Below are positions 33,548 through 42,292 of a stretch of 64,000 nucleotides of DNA, one piece after another. The position numbers and the translations under genes are program-made. This stretch comes from UBA1757 sp045627385 (GTDB lineage: Bacteria > Bacteroidota > Bacteroidia > Bacteroidales > UBA1402). The notes under the pieces are model-generated. The model searched no databases, was not told the DNA's origin, and worked only from the letters and a program-made list of their open reading frames with translations. Position 1 is the stretch's first letter, and the number at the start of each line of letters is the position of its first letter. Location: assembly GCA_045627385.1 (NCBI GenBank), contig JAZQNO010000010.1, positions 1 to 64,000 on the forward strand, given 5' to 3'.

Positions 33548-36500
33548 ATGGATTCGAGCGCATTCAAACATCGTTTCTTTCAGTGGATCTGTCTGATGCT
33601 GCTTGCCTGCCCGTCGGCTCGGGCACAGTTCTACCTGACCGGTCAGGACCGCTCCCATATCCGATGGAACCAGCTGGAAGTGGGGCAGTTCCGCCTGATT
33701 TACCCCAAAGAGGCCGAACCGTTGGCCTTTGAATACGCTTCCCGTTTCAAGGAAGCCTCGCAGACTTCCATTTCCAGCCTCTGGTCAGACGGCACGCTGC
33801 CGCGTTGGGCTTTCCGCCGCGACAGCAGCTGGAGCCGTCGCGCCATCGTCCCCGTGGTGATGCATCCCTACAGTTCCATGGCCAACGGCATGGTGGTGGA
33901 CGCCCCCTTCCGCATGGAACTCTACACACTGCCTTCACCCGACGGAAGCGTCATCCCTTGGTCGCAAGACCTCAGCCTTCACGAAGGCCGCCACGTTTCG
34001 CAGATGCTCCATGCCGACGACGGTGTCTTCAATGTATTGCATTACATCATCGGACAGCAGTCTCCGGGCATCGCATCGGGTGTCTACGATTTCTTCTCGC
34101 CCGGTCTTCTCGAAGGCGATGCTGTGATGGCCGAAACCGAATTCTCGCAGGGAGGCCGTGGCCGTCAGGCCGATTTCCTGATGCACTACCGTGCCGCTTT
34201 CCTGTCGGGTACGGACTATTCTTACGACAAGTGGCACTACGGTTCCTACCGCCATTACATTCCAAACCAGTATGCCTTGGGCTATCTCCGCTTTTCGGCT
34301 GCCCGTGAACTGAATCAAGCCGGCTTGGAACATCCCGAAAAGGCGCAGGCCCAACTGTTCGAATCCATTTCGCATCATCCATTCCGATATAAGAAAGCCT
34401 ATCGCCAGGCATACGGCACCACCTATCGCCAGCTCTGGCCGACGGCTCTGGGAACCTACCGGAAGCAATGGGGCGATACACCCGATGAAGAAACATCGCA
34501 ACTGACCGCTCCGGCTGCTTTCCATCAGTCCTACCGCTATCCGCTCGAAGTGCAGGGCTCCTTGTATGCCGTGTCGAGCAGCCTTTCCAAAACCTCCAGA
34601 CTGGTGCGCATCGAGGCCGACGGATCGGAAAAACTCATATGTCTGCTGGGCTATCTCAATTCGCCGCTGACCTCTTGGGGACCCTATGTCTTCTGGAGCC
34701 AAATCGAAACCGGTCCCCGATGGGGGCAGGAAAGCCTGTCGACCGTCTGCTGCTACCATGTGCCCGATGGCAGCGTGTCACGCCTGGGCGGGCAGAGCGC
34801 CCACTACTATGCGCCTTCTCCTTCCCCCGACGGCACTTATGTGGCCGTGGCACAATATCTGCCGGCTGGTGGTAGCCGCCTGTGCCTGCTTTCGATGTCC
34901 AACGGAGAGGAAGTCCATGCCTTCGATGTGCCCGACGGCGCACAGCTCAAAGAAATGGTCTGGTTGGGCGGGCAGCGTATCTACGCTTCGGTCTTGACCG
35001 AAGACGGCATGGCCATTTGGAGCCTTCAGCTCGACAATGGCAACTGGTCTGGACAATGGAAACCCTGTTTTGCTACGCTTCGTTCGCTGCGCCTCGACGG
35101 TTTCAATCTGTGGTTTGAAAGCGACCGCAACGGCACCAACCAACTCTATTCGCTCGATTTGAAGACGAATACGCTCAGCCTGCGGTCACAAGCCCGTTTC
35201 GGAGCCTTCGACCCCTGTCCGCTGCCCGGCGATTCGCTGATCTATGCCGATTATCAAGCCACGGGCTACCGGCTGGTCTGCCGTTCCGCCCATGACTGCA
35301 AGGAGCCTGTCCCCGCTGGACGCACGGCTGCCGAACCCTTCTGGCTGCACAATGCCGAGCCGGAGCAGATGCCTGTCATCGCCTTTTCGGCAACTCCGAC
35401 CGCTTCCGAGGCGACCGGCAAGCCCGCCGATGAAACGCTGGCGACAACGGCCGCCGACGGAACTCCGGTTTCGAAGCCCTACAGAAAACTGCCCCATCTG
35501 CTCAAATTCCATTCCTGGGCCCCGCTGTATTACGATCTTGACGAACTCTCGGCCCTGAATCCGGCCAGCTATTACGATGCCGTGGCTCCTGGCGTTGTCC
35601 TGTTCACGCAGAACGATTTGGGAACGGCCTACGGTCAGATAGGCGGCTCCCTCCACCGCGAAACTTTCGGCGAAGGCATTCCGGCGGAGACCTTCCAGGC
35701 GCTGCACGCCAAATTTACCTATGCCGGCTGGTATCCGGTCTTCTCCGTTTCGGCTCATGTGAACGACGGCTACCGCAGCCTGATGCTCTTGGATTCCAAT
35801 ACACTGTATTACTATATGCTCCAACGGCCATCGGTGACCGTGGATTTTCTCACGTATCTGCCCTTGAGCGTGACCGGTGGAGGTTGGACCAGCCGCTTCG
35901 TCCCTTCGTTCAGATATCATTATAGCAACGACTTGTGGATGCCTTACAAAAATAGCGACGCCTATTGTCGGGATTATTGCAGAATAGGCCTTCAGATGGA
36001 CAAATACCTCAATCTGGCCACGCGCGACATCTTCCCCCGACTGGGTGCCGGCCTTCAGTTCGAACATGTCTGGAATGCCATGACACTAAACTACTTTTCC
36101 AAACTCTCGATGTTTTCGGCTTACGCATATCTGCCCGGATTGGCGTCCAACCATGCTTTCAAGCTGCAGACATCGTATCAGTATCAGCATGTCAAACGAG
36201 ACGAGACCATTTTCTATCTGGGCAATCTGATGTATCCGCGCGGAATGGATTCCTTTTATGCCGAACACATGACGCGCCTGTCACTCGATTATGCATTCCC
36301 CGTCGACATAGACCTGTCGATACCCGGACTGGTCTATCTGAAACGGATGGAATGCACGCCTTTCGCAGAGTTTTTGCAGGCGAGAAACGAGGTGCTCGCC
36401 CAAACCGGGGAGGAAAAGATGCCTCGGAAGTACTTCTCATACGGTTTGGACGCCGTGTTCGATCTGATACCGCTGCGCATCAACGCGGAGGTGTCGCCAG

Positions 36501-36571
36501 GCTTGCGCACCACCTATTCGCCGCAGTTCGGATGGCAATTCGAGTTCCTGCTGTCGGTGCCTTACCTATAA
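33548..36571 (+). CDS. Gluzincin-like protein with propeller and barrel regions
   Basis: A 1007-residue exported protein with an atypical long signal peptide ending SARA before QFYLTGQD. HEGRH at 145-149 and LLEGDAVMAE at 187-196 look like a gluzincin zinc site (HExxH with a downstream Glu, as in M1-like or peptidase-MA families). Residues about 320-610 contain TolB/WD-like blade patterns such as SPDGTYVAVAQ and DRNGTNQLYSLDL. The last 350 residues have the alternating aromatic strands of an outer-membrane barrel, ending FLLSVPYL. I do not recognise a named family for the whole. It probably sits in the outer membrane with the peptidase part in the periplasm or outside. Its end overlaps the convergent MBL gene by 6 bases. 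Confidence 0.75.
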   Translation: MDSSAFKHRFFQWICLMLLACPSARAQFYLTGQDRSHIRWNQLEVGQFRLIYPKEAEPLAFEYASRFKEASQTSISSLWSDGTLPRWAFRRDSSWSRRAIVPVVMHPYSSMANGMVVDAPFRMELYTLPSPDGSVIPWSQDLSLHEGRHVSQMLHADDGVFNVLHYIIGQQSPGIASGVYDFFSPGLLEGDAVMAETEFSQGGRGRQADFLMHYRAAFLSGTDYSYDKWHYGSYRHYIPNQYALGYLRFSAARELNQAGLEHPEKAQAQLFESISHHPFRYKKAYRQAYGTTYRQLWPTALGTYRKQWGDTPDEETSQLTAPAAFHQSYRYPLEVQGSLYAVSSSLSKTSRLVRIEADGSEKLICLLGYLNSPLTSWGPYVFWSQIETGPRWGQESLSTVCCYHVPDGSVSRLGGQSAHYYAPSPSPDGTYVAVAQYLPAGGSRLCLLSMSNGEEVHAFDVPDGAQLKEMVWLGGQRIYASVLTEDGMAIWSLQLDNGNWSGQWKPCFATLRSLRLDGFNLWFESDRNGTNQLYSLDLKTNTLSLRSQARFGAFDPCPLPGDSLIYADYQATGYRLVCRSAHDCKEPVPAGRTAAEPFWLHNAEPEQMPVIAFSATPTASEATGKPADETLATTAADGTPVSKPYRKLPHLLKFHSWAPLYYDLDELSALNPASYYDAVAPGVVLFTQNDLGTAYGQIGGSLHRETFGEGIPAETFQALHAKFTYAGWYPVFSVSAHVNDGYRSLMLLDSNTLYYYMLQRPSVTVDFLTYLPLSVTGGGWTSRFVPSFRYHYSNDLWMPYKNSDAYCRDYCRIGLQMDKYLNLATRDIFPRLGAGLQFEHVWNAMTLNYFSKLSMFSAYAYLPGLASNHAFKLQTSYQYQHVKRDETIFYLGNLMYPRGMDSFYAEHMTRLSLDYAFPVDIDLSIPGLVYLKRMECTPFAEFLQARNEVLAQTGEEKMPRKYFSYGLDAVFDLIPLRINAEVSPGLRTTYSPQFGWQFEFLLSVPYL

Positions 36572-37201
36572 GTAAAAATTTCCCTCTTTTTCGAAACCGA
36601 TGGTTGTGGCTGGGCCATGTCCGGGAAATACCCGAGTCTCCGGAGGCAGGCACAACAGCCGTTTGCCGATGCTTTCGATCAGCGTGGCGTAGTCGCCGCC
36701 CTGAAGGTCGGTCCGTCCGATGCTGCCGGAGAACAGACTGTCGCCCGAGAACACCCAGCCCTCCGAAGGCAGGTAGAAAGCCAGCCCTCCTTGAGAATGT
36801 CCGGGCACACCCAGGACTTCGATATGGATCTCTCCGCAATCGACTTGGCTGCCGTCGCAGAGGTTGCGGCTCAGAACGGGTGCGCGGTCGCAGCCTTCAA
36901 TGCCCAATGCCGAAGCGTAGCGGCCCATATGTTCGAGCCAGAAACGGTCGGCTTCGTTGCCCATCACATCTGCATCGAAAGTCCGAGAAGCCCAATCGGC
37001 GCCGAAGATGTGGTCGAAATGCAGATGGGTGCAGAGAATGTGTCGGATCTGGATCTGATGCTCTTCCACAAAGTGTTTCAGCTTGAGGTTTTCCGATTCG
37101 CAATGGTTGCCCGAATCGATGAGAACGCCGTTTCCGGCGCTGTCCCAAACGACGTAAGTGCACTCCTGCAAGGGGTTGAATGTGAAGGATTGGATCTTCA
37201 T
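36566..37201 (-). CDS. MBL-fold metallo-hydrolase (glyoxalase II-like)
   Basis: A 211-residue cytoplasmic metallo-beta-lactamase-fold hydrolase. The metal motif THLHFDH covers H59, H61, D63 and H64, followed by VPGHSQGG, SGDSLFSGSIGRTD and FPGHGPATTIGFEK, the usual metal ligands of small glyoxalase II-like hydrolases. The ATG at 37201 (MKIQSFTFNP) is preferred to one 18 bases upstream because the family begins close to this point. Substrate is probably a thioester such as S-lactoylglutathione or another acyl-thiol; not determinable. Confidence 0.9.
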   Translation of the reverse strand: MKIQSFTFNPLQECTYVVWDSAGNGVLIDSGNHCESENLKLKHFVEEHQIQIRHILCTHLHFDHIFGADWASRTFDADVMGNEADRFWLEHMGRYASALGIEGCDRAPVLSRNLCDGSQVDCGEIHIEVLGVPGHSQGGLAFYLPSEGWVFSGDSLFSGSIGRTDLQGGDYATLIESIGKRLLCLPPETRVFPGHGPATTIGFEKEGNFYL

Positions 37202-37216
37202 AAGGGAAATTTGAGA

Positions 37217-37224
37217 CAAAAATA
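37217..37224 (-). promoter_or_regulatory. Putative -7 element of the MBL gene
   Basis: Reads TATTTTTG on the minus strand, matching TAnnTTTG, 15 bases from the chosen ATG. This close spacing supports the ATG at 37201 over the one at 37219. Confidence 0.5.
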
Positions 37225-37338
37225 CGGATATTATTCCAAATGGGGAAAGTCGTTTGTATCCAAATGTAGCAGGTATGCGTTTTGTTTCGTGATGGTTGAA
37301 AAATGCGTGGATAAGCCATAATAATCATTGGAAAGGGC

Positions 37339-37370
37339 TTGTTCTTTAGGGGTCGAATTGGCTAATTTTG
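37339..37370 (+). promoter_or_regulatory. Promoter of the XRE regulator gene
   Basis: TTG at 37339-37341, a 21-base spacer and TAATTTTG at 37363-37370 fit the Bacteroidota promoter. The leader would be about 48 bases. The remaining part of this 224-base intergenic region (37202-37425) shows nothing else recognisable. Confidence 0.6.
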
Positions 37371-37425
37371 GAGTGCGATACTCGTTGCGTGCGAAAAAAA
37401 GACCAATCTACTTTCAAAAAGTACA

Positions 37426-37869
37426 ATGAAAGGTGCTATCAATATAGAGGAAAATGACCCGGAACAGATGAATGAAGTGTCCGATTATCATTCCGTTTCG
37501 CTTGTGAAGGCTATGGAAGATTTCAACACTTACATCGGCAGGAAATTGAAACATCTGAGACAGGCGAAGGGACTTTCGCAACAGAATGTGGCCTGCGATT
37601 TGGGGATGTCGACCACCGCATACAGCAAATTGGAGGGAGGAAAGACCGAAATATCCTGCTCACGTATCAAACAGCTGGCCGACTATTTCTGTGTCAACCT
37701 GCCCGATTTCCTCGATATCTCCATCACCGTTCCCAGAGACATCTGCGAAATCATCAGTATGGCCGACATCAAACTCAAGTATATGCAGATAGAGGTCGAG
37801 AACCGGCTCTTGCGCGAACTGTGTTCTCCGGGCACCGAAGCGCTCCTGAGCGTTCAGAGCGGCAAATAA
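37426..37869 (+). CDS. XRE-family helix-turn-helix regulator
   Basis: A 147-residue protein with a Cro/CI-type helix-turn-helix at about 36-90 (IGRKLKHLRQAKGLSQQNVA, MSTTAYSKLEGGKTEIS). A C-terminal helical segment (IKLKYMQIEVENRLLRELC) may dimerise. It stands alone with its own promoter, and its 3' end overlaps the convergent rsmG by 16 bases. Targets are unknown. Confidence 0.88.
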   Translation: MKGAINIEENDPEQMNEVSDYHSVSLVKAMEDFNTYIGRKLKHLRQAKGLSQQNVACDLGMSTTAYSKLEGGKTEISCSRIKQLADYFCVNLPDFLDISITVPRDICEIISMADIKLKYMQIEVENRLLRELCSPGTEALLSVQSGK

Positions 37870-38483
37870 ACCACTTTCTTCGTGTCGAAATAAGCTTCTT
37901 CGAAATAGCCTTCCAAAGGCAGCTGGTCGGCCTTGTGTCGGAAAGGCATGATTTCGTGCGCCAGCTCTCCGCCTTTCAGGCAGATGAGCCCGTTTGGCAG
38001 GGCATTGCGCTGTTCGGCGGCAATGTTTTTGCGGCAGAGGCGTGCCAGATCGGCGAGGGGCATCACCGCACGGCTCACGACAAAATCGAACTTGCGCTTT
38101 TCGTCTTCCACGCGGCTGTGGACAAATTCGACATTCTTCAGCCCGATGTTTTCGGCGATGTCGCCGGCGGCTTTCAGTTTCTTGCCGATGCTGTCGAGCA
38201 GGACAAACTGGCATTCGGGAAAGAGGATGGCCAGAGGAATGCCCGGAAAGCCGCCGCCCGTACCCACGTCCAGGATGCGGCTGCCGTCTTTGAAGTGCAG
38301 CATCCGGCAGATGCCCAGACTGTGCAGGATGTGGTGCTCGTACAGGAAATCGATGTCTTTGCGTGAAATCAGATTGATCTTGGAGTTCCAGTCGGCATAG
38401 AGGGGGCCCAGCGCGGCAAACTGCTCTTGCTGCCGTTCGCTCAGTGAGGGAAAATATTTCAGAATGAGGTCTGAGTTGTCCAT
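37854..38483 (-). CDS. rsmG: 16S rRNA (guanine527-N7)-methyltransferase
   Basis: A 209-residue SAM-dependent methyltransferase that modifies G527 of 16S rRNA. The start MDNSDLILKYFPSLS and the motifs ILDVGTGGGFPGIPLAI and LLDSIGKKLK are typical of RsmG, followed by VEFVHSRVED and VVSRAV. The frame stays open upstream of 38483, but the ATG there gives the family length and start and lies about 25 bases from a -7 element. Confidence 0.96.
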   Translation of the reverse strand: MDNSDLILKYFPSLSERQQEQFAALGPLYADWNSKINLISRKDIDFLYEHHILHSLGICRMLHFKDGSRILDVGTGGGFPGIPLAILFPECQFVLLDSIGKKLKAAGDIAENIGLKNVEFVHSRVEDEKRKFDFVVSRAVMPLADLARLCRKNIAAEQRNALPNGLICLKGGELAHEIMPFRHKADQLPLEGYFEEAYFDTKKVVYLPL

Positions 38484-38492
38484 AGGAAAGCG

Positions 38493-38500
38493 TAATTTTG
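38493..38500 (+). promoter_or_regulatory. Putative -7 element of lipB
   Basis: TAATTTTG matches TAnnTTTG, 22 bases before the lipB ATG. A TTG at 38476-38478 is 14 bases upstream, closer than usual. It lies back to back with the rsmG element. Confidence 0.5.
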
Positions 38501-38505
38501 TCTGA

Positions 38506-38513
38506 CAAAAGTA
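38506..38513 (-). promoter_or_regulatory. Putative -7 element of rsmG
   Basis: TACTTTTG on the minus strand, matching TAnnTTTG, 22 bases from the rsmG ATG. It is face to face with the lipB element in a 39-base intergenic region, so the two transcripts would overlap at their 5' ends. Confidence 0.5.
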
Positions 38514-38522
38514 ATAAAAACT

Positions 38523-39218
38523 ATGGAATATGTCGATTGGGGTCTGATTCCCTATGCCCAAGCCTGGGAACAGCAGAAACAACTGTTCGAAGCCCGTTTG
38601 GAAGCCAAAGGCCTGGAAGGCGTCAACCGCTTGCCCGACACGCTCGTCTGCTGCGAGCATCTGCCTGTGCTGACCTTGGGAAAAAGCGGAAAACCGGCCA
38701 ATCTGCTGGTCAGCGAAGAGCTGCTGGCCACCCGTGGTGTGGAGTTTTTCCGCATCGACCGCGGTGGCGACATCACCTTCCACGGCCCAGGTCAGATTGT
38801 GATGTATCCCATTTTCGACCTCGAACATTTCGCCGATCCCTCTATGGCCGCCTCACACATCGGTCTGAAAGAATATGTCTGGCGCATCGAAGAGGCTGTC
38901 ATCCGTTTTCTGCAGGCCTATGACATCAAGGGCGAGCGCCTGGAAGGAGCGACCGGCGTCTGGATCGACGCCCACACGCGCCATGCCCGCAAAATCTGCG
39001 CCATCGGCGTGAAAGCCAGCCGCTATGTGACCATGCACGGCCTGGCGCTCAACATCAACACCGATCTCAGCTATTTCCAATTGATCAACCCCTGCGGCTT
39101 TACCGACAAGGGCGTGACCTCGCTGGAACGCGAACTGTCTTATCCGCAGGACATCGAAGCCTGCAAACGCCTGTTGAAAAGCAAATTTGAAGCGCTGTTT
39201 CCCGAAAGGGAATTCTGA
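38523..39218 (+). CDS. lipB: Octanoyltransferase (lipoate biosynthesis)
   Basis: A 231-residue transferase that moves octanoyl from acyl carrier protein to lipoyl domains of 2-oxoacid dehydrogenases and the glycine cleavage system. The family signature RGGDITFHGPGQ spans 80-91, the catalytic lysine is K157 in KICAIGVK, and the catalytic cysteine is C191 in INPCG, preceded by HGLALNINTDL. Length is normal. Monocistronic, divergent from rsmG, and convergent with ung across 23 bases. Confidence 0.97.
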   Translation: MEYVDWGLIPYAQAWEQQKQLFEARLEAKGLEGVNRLPDTLVCCEHLPVLTLGKSGKPANLLVSEELLATRGVEFFRIDRGGDITFHGPGQIVMYPIFDLEHFADPSMAASHIGLKEYVWRIEEAVIRFLQAYDIKGERLEGATGVWIDAHTRHARKICAIGVKASRYVTMHGLALNINTDLSYFQLINPCGFTDKGVTSLERELSYPQDIEACKRLLKSKFEALFPEREF

Positions 39219-39241
39219 AAACACCCGTTTTTCAGGGCGGC

Positions 39242-39907
39242 TTATCGCCAGTCGATGGGGGAGAATCCGTATTGTGCCAGATAAGCGTTTGTCTGGCTGA
39301 AATGCCTGTTGCCGAAGAAACCCCGGTAGGCCGACAGAGGCGAAGGATGGGCCGACTGCAGCACCAGATGCCGTTTGGGGTCGATGAAGGCACCTTTCTT
39401 CTGCGCATACGAGCCCCAAAGGATAAAGACCAGATGCTCGCGATCCTGAGCCAGCCGGTGAATGACCGCATCAGTGAAGGTTTCCCAGCCTCTTCCCTGA
39501 TGGGAACCGGCCTGATGTGCCCTCACGCTCAAAGTGGCGTTGAGCAACAGCACACCCTGACGCGCCCAGCGTTCCAGATTGCCGTCGTTGAAGGGCTCCA
39601 CGCCCAAATCGCTCCTGATTTCCTTGAAAATGTTCTGAAGCGAAGGCGGAAAATCCACTCCGCTCTGTACGGAAAAACACAAGCCGTGAGCCTGTCCTGG
39701 CTCGTGGTAGGGGTCTTGACCCAGAATGACCACCTTCACGCGGTCAAAGGGACATTGGTCGAAAGCGTTGAAAATAAGCCGTGCCGGCGGATAGACGGTG
39801 GTGCTGCCGTATTCTTTTCGAACAAAGCCGGTGAGCTCTGCAAAATAGTTCTTGTCGAACTCTTCCTGCAGTTGCGCTTTCCATGACGGATCGATACGGA
39901 CCTCCAT
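39242..39907 (-). CDS. ung: Uracil-DNA glycosylase
   Basis: A 221-residue family 1 uracil-DNA glycosylase for base excision repair. The water-activating motif GQDPYHEPGQAHGL and the minor-groove loop HPSPLSAYRGFFG are both present, as is LLLNATLSV. The ATG at 39907 (MEVRIDPSWK) is preferred to one 30 bases upstream inside asnA, as it leaves only one base after the asnA stop. Probably transcribed with asnA. Confidence 0.97.
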   Translation of the reverse strand: MEVRIDPSWKAQLQEEFDKNYFAELTGFVRKEYGSTTVYPPARLIFNAFDQCPFDRVKVVILGQDPYHEPGQAHGLCFSVQSGVDFPPSLQNIFKEIRSDLGVEPFNDGNLERWARQGVLLLNATLSVRAHQAGSHQGRGWETFTDAVIHRLAQDREHLVFILWGSYAQKKGAFIDPKRHLVLQSAHPSPLSAYRGFFGNRHFSQTNAYLAQYGFSPIDWR

Positions 39908-39908
39908 G

Positions 39909-40946
39909 TCAGATGAGATTGATGCCGTGGGCCGCACATTCGGCTCTCATCTCTTCGGGCCAGATGCTCGACTGGATTTCACCGATGTGCGCCTTTTGCA
40001 GCAAAAGCATGCAGAGACGCGACTGCCCGATGCCGCCGCCTATGCAGAGCGGCAGTTCGCCTGCCAGCATGCGACGGTGGAAATAGAGTTCCTTGCGGTT
40101 TTCCGTATGAGTCAGCTCCAACTGGCGCAGCAGGGCTTCGCGGTCTACACGGATACCCATCGACGACAGTTCGAAAGCCATTCCCAATGTCCGGTTCCAA
40201 ATGAGGATATCGCCGTTCAGTCCGGCCAGCCCGTTTTCGCCCATCGTGGTCCAATCGTCATAGTCGGGTGCGCGCATGTCATGAGGCTTGCCGTCTCCGA
40301 GAGCGCCGCCGATGCCGATGATGAACACGGCGCCGTATTCTTGGGCGATGCGGTTTTCGCGCTCCTTCGGACTCAGGTCGGGATAGCGCTGGCGCAGTTC
40401 CTCAGCATGGATGAAACGGATGGTGTCGGGCAGCCAGGGACGGATTTGCGGGTAGTGTTCATAGACCATGAATTCGGTCTGGCGCAGCACTTGATAGATT
40501 TTTTCCACACAAGCCTTCAGATAGGCCACCGTGCGGTCCTCCGGGCCCAGGACAGCCTCCCAGTCCCACTGGTCCACATAGAGCGAATGCAGATTGTCCA
40601 GCTCCTCGTCGGGACGGATGGCGTTCATATCGGTATAGATGCCGTAGCCTTTTTCAATCCGGTATTCGGCCAGCGTGAGACGTTTCCATTTGGCCAGCGA
40701 ATGCACAATCTCGGCCTTCTGCTCCTTCAGGTCCTTGATGGGAAACTTCACCGGGCGTTCCACACCGGAAAGGTCGTCGTTGATGCCTTGTCCGCTGAGC
40801 ACGAAAAGGGGAGCTGTGACGCGGCGCAGCCTCAAGGCCGATGCCAGACTCTGCTGGAAGAAATCCTTTATCTGCTTGATGGCCTGTTCCGTCTGCTGCA
40901 AACCGATCAGGGTCGTATAATCCGTAGGAATGATAAGATGGCTCAT
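39909..40946 (-). CDS. asnA: Aspartate-ammonia ligase
   Basis: A 345-residue class II synthetase-like enzyme making asparagine from aspartate, ammonia and ATP. Diagnostic segments are LFVLSGQGINDDLSGVERPV, ALAKWKR-type LAKWKRLTL, GIYTDMNAIRPDE, SLYVDQWDWE and the late CIGGGIGQSRLCMLLL. Length is normal. It heads a two-gene unit with ung and has a -7 element 25 bases upstream. Confidence 0.97.
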   Translation of the reverse strand: MSHLIIPTDYTTLIGLQQTEQAIKQIKDFFQQSLASALRLRRVTAPLFVLSGQGINDDLSGVERPVKFPIKDLKEQKAEIVHSLAKWKRLTLAEYRIEKGYGIYTDMNAIRPDEELDNLHSLYVDQWDWEAVLGPEDRTVAYLKACVEKIYQVLRQTEFMVYEHYPQIRPWLPDTIRFIHAEELRQRYPDLSPKERENRIAQEYGAVFIIGIGGALGDGKPHDMRAPDYDDWTTMGENGLAGLNGDILIWNRTLGMAFELSSMGIRVDREALLRQLELTHTENRKELYFHRRMLAGELPLCIGGGIGQSRLCMLLLQKAHIGEIQSSIWPEEMRAECAAHGINLI

Positions 40947-40971
40947 ATGGCGAGGTTGTCAAAAATCACTG

Positions 40972-40979
40972 CAAAGATA
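40972..40979 (-). promoter_or_regulatory. Putative -7 element of asnA
   Basis: TATCTTTG on the minus strand, exactly TAnnTTTG. The same octamer occurs on the other strand at 40993-41000 for tRNA-Arg, so the two divergent promoters use identical -7 sequences 13 bases apart. Confidence 0.55.
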
Positions 40980-40992
40980 AACGATTTTGTAT

Positions 40993-41000
40993 TATCTTTG
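40993..41000 (+). promoter_or_regulatory. Putative -7 element of tRNA-Arg
   Basis: TATCTTTG, matching TAnnTTTG, ends 16 bases before the mature tRNA. No TTG at canonical -33 spacing was found. Confidence 0.55.
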
Positions 41001-41016
41001 CCGACGAAAATGCAAT

Positions 41017-41091
41017 GGACCCGTAGTTCAATGGATAGAATATCGGATTCCGGTTCCGACGATTGGGGTTCGACTCCCCACGGGTTCACCA
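41017..41091 (+). tRNA. tRNA-Arg (anticodon CCG)
   Basis: A complete cloverleaf. The acceptor GGACCCG pairs with CGGGTTC, the D stem GTTC with GAAT (G-T pair included), and the anticodon stem TCGGA with TCCGA around TTCCGGT (CCG at 41050-41052). The T stem TGGGG/CCCCA has loop TTCGACT. Discriminator A and an encoded CCA (41089-41091) follow, unlike the tRNA-Gly in this window. It ends 7 bases before the convergent C11 peptidase gene. Confidence 0.96.
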
Positions 41092-41098
41092 GATTTTC

Positions 41099-42292
41099 CT
41101 AGTTTCGCGCCATTCCGGTATCGATTGCCCAAGCGCAATACGGATACTGTTCGTTGTAGAATGGCACATCAGCATCCATATTCGCCGTTTGAGGAATGTA
41201 GACCGTCAGGCCGCAGGCCTCGTCGTCCATCCGGAAAGTCACCGGACGGTCCAGATTGCTGTAGATGGTCGGCGTGTGATGCCAATACAGACGGCAGCGC
41301 TCCATCTGACTGGAAAAGGCGTCGTAGCGGGCCGTTTCAGAACGCGGCAATGCCATACGCAGATATTGGGCCAAGTCGTGGAAACGCGTGGGATTGTGGC
41401 CGTCGTAAATCTGGATCTGCTTCAGGTTGACCGTTTCGGGTTGCCACACTTCCGTGATGTCTCTCACGCAGGCGGCCAGAGAATCCATCTGTTCCAAATC
41501 GACCAGAATGACCGAGGCGGAAGCCACATCGGCATCCTGATAACTGTCCACATACGATTGGCAAAGCAGTTTCATGCCCGTTTGCGTGTCTTTCCAGAAA
41601 AGGAAAGGGACGATGCGGTCGTAGGGGAAACCGTCGCCCATCACTTCGGTGGGCGAGCCCACCCAGTATCGGGCGCACATGCGCATATCGTAGAGCGATT
41701 CGACCGAACCTCCGAAACAGGCATCCATAGCGATGAACTCCCAGTCGAAATCTCCGATGACGCGGGCGATTTCGTCGAAGTCGAACATATATTTCATTCC
41801 GTCCACACCGAAAGCCTTCTTCACATCGCTGCGGGTTCTGGGCAGCCAGCCGGTGCTGTGCGACCAGAGCAGCAGACCGTATTCGTCGGCGGGCGCCAGA
41901 CGGCGGGCCTCACTGAGAATGGACTTCATGGTGGCCGGATGCGAATAGTCCAGATTGGGGTCGAAGGTCTTCAAAGTGACGGTATCGGCGATACGGTAAG
42001 ACGAATTGCCGTTTTTCAACTGGACTCGGGGACACACCTCCATCAGATGAGGAGCACAGTTGTAGTCGCGGTAATAGATGAGCAGCCGACCGTTCTGAAG
42101 ACTGGCCTCGTCGACCGAGCGGAGCAAAGTCCCTATGTTGGATTTGGCGAATTTGGCCAGGTTGCTGCGGGCCTCCATATAGATGATGACCGTGCGCCTG
42201 GTCTCATCGTCGTAGCGATGTTTCCAGCCGTCGCAGGCCGACAGCATCAGGCAGACAAGCGCGAGACCTATGATTCTGGAAAAATGCTTCAT
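41099..42292 (-). CDS. Clostripain-type (C11) cysteine peptidase lipoprotein
   Basis: A 397-residue lipoprotein (lipobox LSAC, Cys20). The C11 catalytic pair is seen as His145 in LLLWSHSTGW and Cys192 in MDACFGGSVES, with the domain starting VIIYMEARSNL. Family enzymes cleave after basic residues and are often self-activated. It is the last gene of the purA-hisS-lysS-gpsA-pgi operon and its ATG overlaps the stop of the HAD gene (ATGA). It probably acts in the periplasm or on the surface; its target is unknown. Confidence 0.9.
   Translation of the reverse strand: MKHFSRIIGLALVCLMLSACDGWKHRYDDETRRTVIIYMEARSNLAKFAKSNIGTLLRSVDEASLQNGRLLIYYRDYNCAPHLMEVCPRVQLKNGNSSYRIADTVTLKTFDPNLDYSHPATMKSILSEARRLAPADEYGLLLWSHSTGWLPRTRSDVKKAFGVDGMKYMFDFDEIARVIGDFDWEFIAMDACFGGSVESLYDMRMCARYWVGSPTEVMGDGFPYDRIVPFLFWKDTQTGMKLLCQSYVDSYQDADVASASVILVDLEQMDSLAACVRDITEVWQPETVNLKQIQIYDGHNPTRFHDLAQYLRMALPRSETARYDAFSSQMERCRLYWHHTPTIYSNLDRPVTFRMDDEACGLTVYIPQTANMDADVPFYNEQYPYCAWAIDTGMARN

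Noticed and set aside
37854..38828. Longer RsmG starting at 38828
   Set aside because: The extra 115 residues are antisense to lipB and unlike RsmG; the ATG at 38483 gives the family length.
39215..39235. Possible terminator between lipB and ung (CTGAAAA ... TTTTCAG)
   Set aside because: The stem is 7 bp, mostly A-T, overlaps the lipB stop codon and is not followed by a T-tract on either strand.
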